64,000 bases of DNA from Echinococcus granulosus (lineage: Eukaryota > Platyhelminthes > Cestoda > Cyclophyllidea > Taeniidae): contig NW_020170496.1 of the NCBI RefSeq assembly GCF_000524195.1, positions 62,001-126,000 on the forward strand. The letters run 5' to 3'. The notes under the pieces were generated by a model. It was not told the DNA's origin. It ran no database searches and worked only from the letters and a program-made list of their open reading frames with translations. Positions 26,401-38,400 of the stretch are shown here, piece by piece. Position 1 is the first letter of the stretch. Every line of letters starts with the position of its first letter. The translations under genes were made by a program, and so were the position numbers.

Positions 26401-27207
26401 TCGCTCAAAAGAGCCAAGTGAACATATCTCCCTTTCCTGAATGCAGTTTTTCGGAAGAATTAGTGCTGGAAGTTATTACACTGCGAGTAATTGTCTTACC
26501 CTCAAAAACGGAACTGTTCTCCGCTAGTAGTGAATTAAATAAAGTTGAAAGCATGTCTGTCAATTATTATACTTGCGTTTTTTTCCAAAAATACCGGTGA
26601 TTTGATTAGCAGAGTCCTTCTCGCCTGGGATGGGTGCTGCCTAGAAATGAAACGGAATTAAATTATTCAAGTGGATTTACTAGACACTCAGATCTACCTC
26701 GTCGGCTAATGCCGACTTAAGGCGCACAATGTAGCGATACAAACAAATGCTAACAGTTCGTTACGGAAGCAGAGGTGGCCGAGCTATAAATTGTGCATTT
26801 TTCCTGGGGGTACTGAAGTCGTAGAAAAAGTGAATCGTGAGTTGATTTTCCAATTTTTGGCATTTTTAGTGGGCACACTTATCTACCCATTTCGATTAAA
26901 CATTTGAAAATTCATTTTCTACGAGGTGTCTATTTTTACCCACAAGATGGGACGCGATTTGAGTCATTTTATTTAAAAAAATAATTAAAAGTTTTTGGAT
27001 AGAGTAGCATCATCCCTATCATTGTGAGCGCCTGCTAAGGCCGTTTATTAGGCAAACCATAATGCGGTCGGACTGGAGAGTCACACCTCCAAGGTGAAAG
27101 TGGGATCTGCAGGGACCGCAAAGTTCAGAATTTGCCTAATGTGTCGTAATACCATCTTATGGTGAATTCCAGTTAAGTGCCTCAGATTTTAACAATCTTG
27201 GCCCCAG

Positions 27208-27317
27208 TGTCACATATATATGTCGCCCCGAGTTTCTAATTGTAGCTCTCCGTCACAAATATGTGACATGTGGTCTTAATAACTGTGATAATTAACCGCA
27301 CCACCTTATGTCACAAA
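27208..27317. repeat. Cluster of GTCACA-type palindromes
   Basis: Within 110 bp there are an imperfect copy at 27208-27226 (TGTCACATATATATGTC), a perfect-arm copy at 27252-27267 (GTCACAAATATGTGAC) and a half site at 27310-27317 (GTCACAAA). The same dyad recurs at 31323 and 42929. Confidence 0.6.
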
Positions 27318-29704
27318 CAGATTGATAAGATTTATAACACTAAACTAAACTCAGAATGCGCTTGACTTGAGATTAAATACATGTTTCAGTTCTAAAATTT
27401 CACAACTATATCCTACTATAAATACTGTCATGTCAGAACGATAAAGCATCTTTTACCATGGGGCCGAACTTTACGCGCCCTTGCCCGTTTTTGTACAGCA
27501 AACTTTTCCCCGTTTTTGTACTGTACATGTTGCAAATCACCGTTGCGGTTGAAAACCATCCGTCCATCCTTTTCGCGATAAATGGCTATTTTTTTCATGT
27601 CTCACCCCTTGCCATGACGCCCCGCTTGTAATTAGGCAATCGACCGAACCAGGTCGCAGTCCGCCTAGGCAAAATGAAAATGGACAAGTCAAGAGGAGAG
27701 AGGTGGTACGTGCACAGTTACGCAGCAATCTTTCTGACTTTAAATGGAAGCGTTGCCGGAGCGTAGAAGAAGAGGTTACAAGGCTATGGGTTCCCTGATT
27801 AATGGCTCTTTTCGTTTCGTTAAAGCATGAAATCTGTGGCTCGAATGCCAGCATTTGTAAATGCATCGAAAATGTGTAAAAGCGGCGTTTCTTATCGACG
27901 CTGTTTAAATTTAAAGTTCCTCTTAATAGCGCTTCAATCAAAAACCAAAGCCTTTTCTTCCTTTTTGAATAAAGCGAAAGGCAGGGGCTGAGGTAAATGG
28001 ACCAATATTGGTAAAACTTTTAAACTCTCGTGCCGTTCGGCTAGAAATTGCCACGCATATCTGTGGCGAGATTTCCGACATCGCGAATGCGGATTTTTGA
28101 ACAGACATATTTACCATCGTTTTAATGGGACGGGATGAAAATTAATTAAAAGCAACACATCACAGCGGAGTTTACTTGGGATTCCACGTCAGTCGAAGAG
28201 CGAATTTATTCAGTTCTAAATGTGATAAAATCACAGCTATTACGTGCGGATAATTGCATGCCTTATGAAGCATATTCTGCCGTTCAATCGGTGCTATCAA
28301 AGGGATTGGATGGACAACAGTGGAGACTATTCTGCTCCACGGACCGAGTTCACCTCCATTCTGCTGATGTAGAAGGTTCGCGTAAAGTATAGTCTATAGC
28401 ATTAGGAGAAAGTGCAGCAGCGGAATGCACATCGTGGAAAAGATATAACAGAAAACAATTGGGCTTCAAAGGTCATCATCGTGCTACCCACTTCACTTAC
28501 TTTGTGGAAACGTGCCGTGCAGTTTAGGTATCTTTGCTGATCGACTGATAAAGTGCCCCAGTGGTAAAAAGAAATGCCTTTTCCATTCTAATTCCCGTTG
28601 TTCATTGGTTACTCCTAAACAGCAAAATATCCTAATATCCGTTCCTCACTCTGAAAATACACACCATTTTGGGCATCATTCCCAACAGTCCGTGTTCTGT
28701 GTATATATCCAAGTATTTGTGTGCGTCTGGTGGACTGCAGACACAATTAACAACTACTCCTGTCCCCATAAAGGTCAAATAGCAACAATGACTGAGATCT
28801 ACCCAGTCCGTTCCATGGATTGCATTTTTTGTGAAAACAGTCGAAACACATAGATTCCAAACTGGGAGGAAAGGTCTACTTAGATTGCCTTAAGGCCACG
28901 CGAGACTTGCGGAGAGAGGGAGGGAGAAAGACACCGTCTTGCGCTTGTATTTACGCCCATCGCCAACCTCTTCTTCACTCCTCCTATACCCCTGACGAAA
29001 TTTCTGCAGGTGGGAAGCGCTTGTCACCTTGCCTTGGCTGCAGCCAATCACACGGTCACATATGAAATAGAGTAGGCCTTTTGACAACTAAAAAGGGTGT
29101 GGACACAGAGGTGGCTACAGCCGGTATTTTAGTTGCAGTGACAAAACTTTTTGTAAGACTGAAATTTGAAGGAACCTTGTCACTCGATGCGACAAAACTA
29201 GAGGTCATAGACTGCAGCCGTTAATTTTTACCATAAAAACTGCGCAAACTTATTTACCTTCCCTACATGCTCAATGTTTATATAAGTGAACCTTCCCATC
29301 CTTAAGGTAATCATTCCTTTGGTGAGGTTGTATCAACTTCACTTCGAAAATCGCCATAAATTTTGACCTACAATAACATTATTTTGTTTGTACCATGATT
29401 GTTTCGACCCAGATTTTTGTAAAAAAATTCCACTACTTCCATTTGCTGCACTTACACAGCGATGGCACCCTCGATTCAATCTTCACATTGCCTAAGAAGA
29501 TTCCATTAGGACAATGTATCAACAACCAACTTTCTGTTAATTTTTATGCTTCAACAAAAAGGTTAAACATTTGACCTTTTCTGTAATGTAACGGTGTCAC
29601 GGTATCAATGGATTAAGGGATAATTTGGACCTTGAAAAAAGATCCACCCTGCATTTATTAAGGCTTTCCTCCACCACAGTCCCAATTCATCCGATAAAGA
29701 GGAG

Positions 29705-29710
29705 TTTATT
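29705..29710 (-). terminator. Polyadenylation signal AATAAA for the universal stress protein gene
   Basis: TTTATT on the + strand reads AATAAA on the minus strand, 84 nt past the stop codon of the universal stress protein. The position fits a short 3' UTR. Another TTTATT at about 29655 could be an alternative. Confidence 0.45.
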
Positions 29711-29794
29711 AAATTCAGTCAATATCCTTAAAAAATCTGCAAGTAATTATGAAGAGATAGGTGTGGTAAGAATTTGTAAAGCGAATTTTCGTTC

Positions 29795-30307
29795 TTAATT
29801 TGGATTGGGCACCACAGTGACCGGAACCACTCCTTGATGAATGACAAAATCGCTAACACTGCCAAGGAGAGCACGAGAGACCGGACCCAGTCCCCGCGTT
29901 CCCATGATAATCAGGTGAGCGTCCATCTCTTGAGCAATGCGTATGATGCCCTCCCCAATCTTCTCGGCAGGTTTACTCAAGAAGGCGCAGTTCAGGGATG
30001 CAGCTTGGCCCTCGGCTAAATAGTCCTCTTCCAGTCGTCGTGCCTTTTCGACTCTATCACGAAGTCTACGGCCCCATTCCTCCACTGGTACCGAACCGGG
30101 ATTGGTGAGACTGAAAACATTTAACGACGGTGCCTCAAAGATATGGAGAAAGGTAACACCATCCTCCGGCATTCGAGCACATTGGAGGTACCAGCGGAAG
30201 GCATGTTTTGCGTGGTCCGAACCGTCAACAGCGATAATCACTTGGCGTCCGCCTGGAGAGGGAATTCCTGTGTACTTCTTGTTGGTGGCCATAGAGGTAC
30301 TGGCCAA
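29795..30307 (-). CDS. Universal stress protein (UspA-domain), intronless
   Basis: A single-exon gene for 170 aa, essentially one USP domain. It starts with beta-strand VIIAVDGS (residues 23-30), whose Asp contacts the adenine nucleotide in ATP-binding members. It ends with the nucleotide-loop signature GTRGLG (136-141), then ALLGSVSD (147-153) and the terminal strand VPVTVVP. Together these give the G-x2-G-x9-G(S/T)-like spacing of ATP-binding USPs rather than the non-binding UspA type. USPs are cytosolic stress-response proteins; flatworms are known to carry several. The first ATG of the frame is used; the second Met at residue 6 is an alternative. It is followed by AATAAA at 29710-29705. 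No intron is needed, unlike every neighbour except the OTU gene. Confidence 0.93.
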   Translation of the reverse strand: MASTSMATNKKYTGIPSPGGRQVIIAVDGSDHAKHAFRWYLQCARMPEDGVTFLHIFEAPSLNVFSLTNPGSVPVEEWGRRLRDRVEKARRLEEDYLAEGQAASLNCAFLSKPAEKIGEGIIRIAQEMDAHLIIMGTRGLGPVSRALLGSVSDFVIHQGVVPVTVVPNPN

Positions 30308-33300
30308 ATAACTCCATACTGTGAACTTCTGGCCATATGCATGACTGCTGCTGATTTCTGATTGGTCCCGTGCCTTTAACTAATCAGAATGGGTTATGCT
30401 CACCCCACATAGGAGCTAAAGATTAACCGGAACACCTACGGGATTATATCCTAAAAATTAACAATTTTGCTCTTCACGTCTCTCTTTTTTCAGTAGCCGT
30501 CTGAGCTAATTTGTTAAGAATGCACCACAAATAAAATTTCGGGATTTTAGATTTGGGTAACTTCCTGCAACTGACAATATACTAATTCTTGAGGCATGAT
30601 AACCCTTGGTAGATTACAATGTGTACAGCTGCATAACGTAAATGCGCAGAAGCACCTGAAGATGCCATTTAGCATTATTAACTTCCATTTCTGGCGCAGC
30701 ATTTGGGCGGATCGTTATGCGTTGGCGCCTTTTAGTGGACACCGAATCAGCAAGTCAGCGGCGTCACCTCTCAAGCCCAATAGAGTACATTAAAAAAGGT
30801 CGCGCTTTTGGGGTGAATAAAAACAGAGACCAATTTATCAAATTACTATTGGGAGAGGGTACGTTTAGAGGACCTAAAAAATTGCAAAATATAGGGAGTT
30901 TATGCAATACTTAACGTATACAATTCGTTTAATTTTCCCAGTTAAGCCCAATTCTAGCGCACTCAAACACTCCCAGTTTCCTTTTGCGTAGGGAGGGGGA
31001 GGAATTTAAACTTACAGGATGCTAAATTGTACCACATCTTTGACTAATTCCAAGTATTCGAGGCTGGCTTGTGATTAATGCAAATGCGTCTTTTTAAAAT
31101 TCGGTTTATATTAGTTAATTTGCTAGCAAAGGTATTTGGGAAAACCGAGGAAGATAGACATATGGTCTTCTGTTCCAGTCAAACACCATTTACCATATAT
31201 CTTTTTTTGCTAATTCAGCTGCTTTTAGAAAACTTCTAAAGGGTGATTATCATCCAATCAGGAGCCTTAAGTCAGATAAGTTTGAAACCACCTACAACTG
31301 ACTGCAAACGCTGAGTTTGAGTGTCACATATATGTGACATGGGTAGAAAGCTTGTTAAATACAAAACTGTTGGTGAGTGAACAATTTATAAGGGCACCAC
31401 TACATGGTAGTAAGAGTTGAAAAGCAAAAATTAGGGTTTTATCATCAGGTTTTACTAAAAGTTGCACCGATTAGAATGGAAGCGTCAACAAGCACGGTTT
31501 GCACACTGTAATGTCAGGATTATGTACTGCGACAAGCTTTAACTGTGCCTAGCTGAAAAATGCACTTGATTTGTGAATTGCTGCGTTGATTGCCACTACC
31601 TTGCCATCAGAAGCTTACGTGTCCGCTCCCGTATAAGGTGGTGGTGTGAGCCTCGCCTTTCCCATGGAAGAACACGCACTGCTGACGTCAAGATGAGTGG
31701 AGAAGCTTCTAGCATGGTCTTAAGGCCAGGCCGCAGATTGAAAGCCTTGGGTACCTGCGTGATTGAACACACGGAGAAACAAACTGTCAAATTACTACAT
31801 TTACTTACTGCAGTGTGTCAATCTAGGCAGAAGAAGTGGAATGGTGCCACAAGATGACGGCGCCTTCAGCTGAAGTAACGCCAAGTAAACAGTGTATTTT
31901 AGGGGCCTAATGTGACATTTATGCATCTTTTTTCACTTAAGGCAGTACGAAAAATCGCTAGGGTGGAGTGAATTTACAGATTAGTTTTAAGGTGCGGCTT
32001 CTCAAATTAATCTACCATAAGTTATTGCCATGACAACGCGAAAACGATAATAGCCTCAAATCCTCCCAGCTTACTGTTGTCAAGACTAAGTACAAATAAG
32101 CATGAATGCAGCAAACGGTGGACCGTATCCAGTGGCAAATATAGAACACTTTGGGTTGTTCTTTTCCTTTAAATTCCCACATTTTGCTCGGCTTTAAGGC
32201 GTTCATAAAACGCGCTTTCAAAGGTGGCACAAACATGTCCGACTCATGCCTCCTCTTATGTCTGGACGTCTTAACAACAAATAATTTAATGACCAAGTGC
32301 AAATTCTCTTATTTTTGGGGGGTTTGGGTTGTTTTATTTTACATGGTCATAGGAACACAATACTTGCTGTAATGTTGTTGTAGACATGATGCTCTACTCC
32401 TTCGATAGCTTGGTTAACACTGTGCCTCAGTAATAATATAAATCTACTCCAAAGTCTTACGACTTCGAAGAATAGTCGGGAGAATACATTGGTGCCAATG
32501 GCAAAAAACCCGATCCTAAGGGAACAACTACCCTGACTTCTACTACTGACGGCTGAACCTTAAAGTGACCGGAGAAGAGCATCACTTGCTGATGAAGGAA
32601 TCTGTGAAGGTTTAAAAACGAAGCCTACCTTCGGAAACTACCCATTTCCGATCACTATGGGAATGCTATTTACTGCTGAAGTGATAATAGGCATGAACCA
32701 TCTGGAAGAGCTCATTACGAAGCTGTCTATAGCACTTACGTGAACAAATGAGACCGCCTCCGCCCTACCAGCTGAATGAAATGATCAGTAATGAAGTGGG
32801 AGCAATGTGACGAGGAGGAATAGAAGCAAAACTTATCAAATGACTCTGCCCTAATGCCAGTATCCTTACGATTAGTGATGAGAATACCAGACGGTCCCGT
32901 TGTAGAGCGTCATTTAGTCTACGGCAGCATGAGGACAGCGCGATCCATTTCTCAAACAGGCCTGTAGAATTGCCGAGATGAATGGGTGGAGTTGCATGCA
33001 AATTCGATGACTGGCGGTGCTGGTTCGTGGTTGACCAAGGGGAGCGCTGAGGACGACCATCAAGAGAAGAGGGACCATGTAATGCTTTAGCAGTTTATCC
33101 AATTCTGCGTTTGATTGTGCGGACACTTAAGCCTCCACAGATTGCACATTTGCTCGATGAAATGGCCTTCAAACCATGCCAGTAGCTTCTCAGTCCTCCT
33201 GTACTTCGGTATTATATCTTCTCCAATAATACTCTGACTTTATACGAATTCAGAAAAGACTCGATTATCTGCAATACGTACCACCCTTTCTGCCAACAAA

Positions 33301-35448
33301 AGGATAAGTTATGTTTCTCCAAGTGAAGCACTTAAAATCGGAGAACAGTGGCAAACCCATCCATTTCAACTGTCCATGCAACCGCCTGATGGCAGATGAC
33401 CGAATTTGTAAACCCTAAAAGTTTTTTGTAACTCTATGGTTTAAAAAATTGGGTAAGTTGGAACAATGCGTCTCTAATTTGAAGTAGTTTTTTAAAACAC
33501 CGACTTAATTCATTTATTTGCTCACTTGGAGTAAAAACTTTCACCAGTTATTATTGTTTTGAACGCAGCAGGGATATGCGAGCAGTAAAAACGTTACATC
33601 GTCGTGGGATGTATCCGTGATGGGGTTCACAGGGTACCCTTAAGTGGCATCATTAGCGAACACTTAAGTGACATGCCACACATCAAGCTGGGTACACTCT
33701 TATACGACAATTAAGAGTTGTTGTGTTGATGATGCAAGTCCTGGGATTTCTTCTGCTCATCCACAAGTTCTCACAAGTTTTCCTGAAAGTCGATGTATCC
33801 AGTGTTATCCTGTGAGCGTCTCTATTGTGGCATTCGAGATTTTTCCCGGAAAGTAGTGCCCCTGAATCCAGCATAATTGTATTCCTGAAGTAAAATCCGT
33901 TGAAACAATGGGTTGCTACAGATTTTACTGAAGCCGAAATAGGTTCGGGACGTTTACAATGTCTAGAGTTTTTACAGTGGTTGGGACTACTTCTGTGCCA
34001 CAGGCCTTCCGCTTCCTTCGCGATGATGAGGGACTGTGAGATCCACACGCAACTTGCACTTAGGCAGAAGAACGTATCGCCATAGACTGGAGATAATAGG
34101 CGCAAATTCATCACCGTCTGGATTAAGTTCTTAGAAATGTCTACAAGTTTTCAAAAGGTAGAGGGTTCCAGACCTATGGCTGCATCAGTTACTACTATGA
34201 AGTGAAGAGAAGAATGATGATTGGAGCAAGTGAAAGGAGTTTAATGCCTACTCTCATTTAGACCACCAAAAATTGGTGCTTATAGTTAGCGTCAGTCACG
34301 GAGGATACCCACTTTAAATCCTTTAGCATCACTTAAAATATATTTAGGCAGAATCTGCTTTTTATGAGGCAGCAGTTCCAACACAATAGAGCAACCATGA
34401 CTACATGTGCAGGGAGAAAATTTTACATATTGGCATTAAAAAAACAGGATATTGCATCCCAAGGTTGACTGCCCATGGGAGTGACGTAGCAAATGCCTGG
34501 ATGGCAAAAAACACGAACAGTCATGGATGAAATGTGGCAGTAAGAATGGTTAACATTTTGAGAGCGCAAAGCAAATGAAGCTTTCTTCTGATTGCCTGCG
34601 CTTCAACTGCGCTCATGCCATCAACGCTTCGTTTGTCAGCGCCGCTGTGTTGGCTTCAAAACTTGTTCCAGACTCTCATGCCTCTTAACGTCCTCCAAGA
34701 CCTCGGTATTACCAGTAGGAGCAGCAGAGCAAAAAACCTCTTGACACACTACTCCGTACGACGAATACCTCTGTTTTCGCAGATGCTCCAAGAAAGGCTT
34801 ACATCTGAATGGATTAACTGATCCATTCTAATTTGATGAGTCGACCTTTGGCAGGTCCATCCATCGCAATTCATGCATCATGATTAGTACACTGGGCCAA
34901 TACCCACATCCAACAAGTCTGAAGGATCCATTAGACGAACTGCTCAAACCGCACTTCTGCAGCAAATCCTAACAAATTGAGGTCCTACCTGGGACTAGCG
35001 ACAGGACCCACACCTTTTACACGAAAAACCAATCCCCGAAAAACTTCGTCTTTACCGACTGAACCAAGATTTGGAAAAAATAGAAAAAGTGAGGAAAATA
35101 GGAGGGATATTGGTAGGGGGGACAGGCAAACGCAAAGATGATACCAAAAGGAAACCCCCTCTTTACAGAGTGTAATGAAAGTAACGAATCAAGAGGTGAA
35201 AGTGGATATTTCTCCGAGATCGCGATCGGGTTACCATTCAAACCAAAGAAAAAAGACAGAAAGTTTACCCTGAATAAAAACTGAAAACGATACTTAGTAC
35301 TATTAACAATAACTTCATGGCTTTAGTAAGTCCAGATAATTGGAGTAATAAAATAAAGTGCGTTCGCTGTATGAGTCCGTGTTTTTGTGGAGAGCACGGT
35401 GAATTTAAATTTGATTTGACTGGGATGATACTGGCGGCGATGGTCCGG
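30308..35448. other. Intergenic region between the stress protein and the cation transporter gene
   Basis: About 5.1 kb. Short frames at 31573-31857 (+), 33683-34114 (-) and 34615-34821 (+) show no domain, no consistent splice partners and no codon pattern like the real genes. A perfect 16-bp palindrome sits at 31323-31338. Its 5' part (just upstream of the stress protein start) should hold that gene's promoter; an inverted CCAAT (ATTGG) lies near 30361, but this is weak evidence. Confidence 0.5.
31323..31338. repeat. Perfect 16-bp palindrome GTCACATATATGTGAC
   Basis: A self-complementary 16-mer, extended by T and A to TGTCACATATATGTGACA. It has the same arms as the copies at 27252-27267 and 42929-42944. 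It lies about 1 kb upstream of the universal stress protein gene start. Confidence 0.8.
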
Positions 35449-38400
35449 CTATTGGACTTTATGCTCTGTCAATGGGTGGTGGGCGAACTCGTAGTCCAGA
35501 TGGACAAAAGCGCGTTCCACCTCGTCCAATGACTCCAGCTTTTGTTGAAGCGACTCGCCGATGTCGTGAGCCTTGTGCAAATCCATGTCACGTGGTAGAA
35601 CAATGTCCACCTGTAAAAGTACACACTGGAATTAGGGGCGCTGCTTCCCTGTACTTCTTGTGGCCGAATAAACTCTAAAAAGTGCATAGAGAGATCGGCT
35701 GTTTTTCCCAGACATCTACACGTGTTTTGATTTCTTATTACCTCATGAGGTGAGATGACGAAGCGGTCATACAGAAACTTACGGGACATAGGGCAACATT
35801 TCCCTATTTTTGGATCAAAAATAGGAGCTACTAAACCACCAGCTTGCTACTTATTAAATCTAGTAGGATGTGCATTTGCCAACCAATTTTTAGGCATAAT
35901 TTGTTACCCCAAAATTATGACAAATCATAATCTCTGAAAAACGAAAATTTTGTACCGAAATCAAAAAATAACGGGTCATTTAAACTGCAAACAAAAGTAA
36001 AATACATAGCCTTTCAGATAATTCAGTAGTCATGATATTCCAGGCGCTGAAACTTTCCAGTTCTGGCCTATCATTAAAAATTTTAAAAAATAATGAAAGT
36101 GTAACATTTTTAAGAATACAAGACCGTAGTAGCAAGCACACTGTCAGCGTTTTAAAGTTGGATGTATGAACAGTGGAACATCGACAACATTATAGGAGAA
36201 AAGCCGTTTAAGCTCATGATGAAGGCTACATCAACAACTATGCACGTCGGTAATACAACAACGGGGAACAACTTTCCCAAGAGACTAAGTAATGATGTCA
36301 GCCCCTAGTAGGGCATTCGTGCAAGAAAAACAAATTTAAGCATGACGGAAGGGAGTTGCCAAAAAAAGCAGCCCTCACAGTGAAGACGATAAGCGATGAG
36401 GTCACAATGGATTGGCTGCGAATCAAGTGCTTGCAGTTACCCAACCAAGACAACAACAAGGTTGAACTTCCTATGAAAATGACACCTTTTTTCAATTAAA
36501 AGTCTCCAAGCCTTTGTTTCAACTGTGATCTGGGCTCTAAAACTAATCGCCGATGGTGCATAGAGGAAAGGGAAAAAGATAACGGATTGGCAGTTTCAAA
36601 AGCACAAAGCAGCGATTTGAGCACCGTTGAATAGCTTCACAGGATTATAATGAAGTGAACGGCATGTAAAGACACCATTCAAGATTTTCTTAGCTTCTTC
36701 AGCCTAGTCTAGAAAGGTTTACACGACTGTCCAAATGGTGTGAAAGACAGTTTCCAAGAGAGATGTGAAGCGCCTACCTTGGTAACAACTGCCAAATCTA
36801 TGGTCAAACTGACGGTGAATAGAACAATCCCGTGCTAATATAACCAAAAAATAGACAGCAAAAGGTGGAGACAATGCCAGAACACTAATGGAAATGAGCG
36901 CGTTGATACTGTTGTTGTAAATCATAAATTCTCCGCCAAAAACTGGCTTTATCGAAATTCCCGGGGAAAAAGCATCGCTTTGTACAAAATCGGGTGACAA
37001 ACATTATGTGAATAATGCAACAAAGCGTTTGAATGTAACCTCGAAAGTGATGCAAAACGGCAATAAAACCAAATTATCAGAGCCCATTAGCGAACGAAAA
37101 TGGGAGGTTGAGAGGCTAACAATTACCATAGGGAGGGCAACAGGACGAAATCCATATTCTACACTTTGAAAGAAAACCGTACAAACAGTTCAAGTCCCCG
37201 GCGGATTAGAAAAAAGAGGCAGAGAAGTTTGCAGATTGACTGAATAGTAACAGTTCCACTGCGGCATGAGTTATGGAATCTCGAGTACGGGTGTAGTCGA
37301 AGATCGCGCATAGTTGCGTAGCAAATGAAAACAATCGTAGTCGCGTTAGAGAGCCGCCCTTACGCCAAAAAAGGTTAATTAAACGAGAAAAATTGCTAAA
37401 AAAAATATTGCAACTGACGTCTTGCCTTAAACCGTAGGGCTACTATGTTTTTCCAATTTACCCCTAATGACAGCAAAGTAGCTGTCAAATTTCGTCAATT
37501 TGTAAAAAAATTTCAAGCATCAAAAAGTGACCCAAACTTGGTAACTTAAAAGCTCTTGGGGACTGGGAATGCTTGCAGCCACAGAAAAAAGCTCCCAAAT
37601 GCTTCCATTTTCTTGGCTGACATCTCAACCATCACGTTCTAACTCATTCCTCTCTGTCTGTCTGGAACCGTGTGTCGGTGTCCCGTAATTGACCTAATAG
37701 TCCACCTAAGGCCAAGGTCATTCCAGGTACTGCAATGTATGCGTGACCGGAGCGACTAACTGTCTCGGCCCGTCTTCGTTGTCTGGCTGGCTTTCACGTG
37801 TCCGCACGTAGCACCACCTTACGCACACCCGTCGGATAAGAGGTGCCGCATTTGTCTTTCGCCCTGATTCGGCGCTTGACAGGAACCACTCACCGATGTA
37901 GAGACCAGTTTATGACGCCTAAGTTTACTGTCCCGTAAAAAAAGGAGATATGGGGGGGGGGGGGTTCGGATTCACAATCTACCTAGTGGCGTCAGCACAG
38001 TATAAGTCGTGAAGTAAAGTGCTTCACACCAAGGGAGAAATTTGATGAAAGCGAAGTTGTCTGCCACAGCAAGAAAGGCAACATAAGGCAGCCCGGTTCT
38101 CAATCTTAGATCTTCCGGCACAGTCAAAGTCGAGACATAATCATGCAATCGAACCACAAAAAGTATTAAAGCATGGACCGAACTAGATGGGAAAGAAACA
38201 CTAACCTCCACCATGAAGTTGCTGCCTAGGTGAAAGGCTCGGACAGTGTCCAACCGCTCGATGGAGGGATGATGATTGACACAGATGAAGGTGATGCGTT
38301 GCAAGAATGCCGGATCCGCGCTGTAGCCCGTGAGGTTCCGTGTGTGTTCTATGCAGAAGGAAAAAAAAATAGCCCCAGTCAGTAGCTACTGGCACCCTAA

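Larger units (their letters stand above)
23444..29794. other. Intergenic region between RRP12 and the universal stress protein gene
   Basis: About 6.3 kb between convergent genes. I found no exon chain, tRNA or recognisable transposon. The longest frame (27537-27941, minus, 134 codons) has no family features. Three copies or half-copies of a GTCACA...TGTGAC palindrome cluster at 27208-27317, and a partial one lies near 29055. Confidence 0.5.

Noticed and set aside
26765..26800. GGTGGCCGAGC stretch resembling a tRNA-Leu/Ser A box
   Set aside because: No B box (GGTTCGAATCC-like) at the right distance and no cloverleaf pairing.
27537..27941. 134-codon minus-strand frame in the intergenic region
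   Set aside because: No domain, no homologue recognised, no regulatory or splice context; length is within chance for 6 kb.
33683..34114. 143-codon minus-strand frame
   Set aside because: Checked for retroelement motifs (protease, reverse transcriptase, RNase H, integrase) and found none; composition non-coding.
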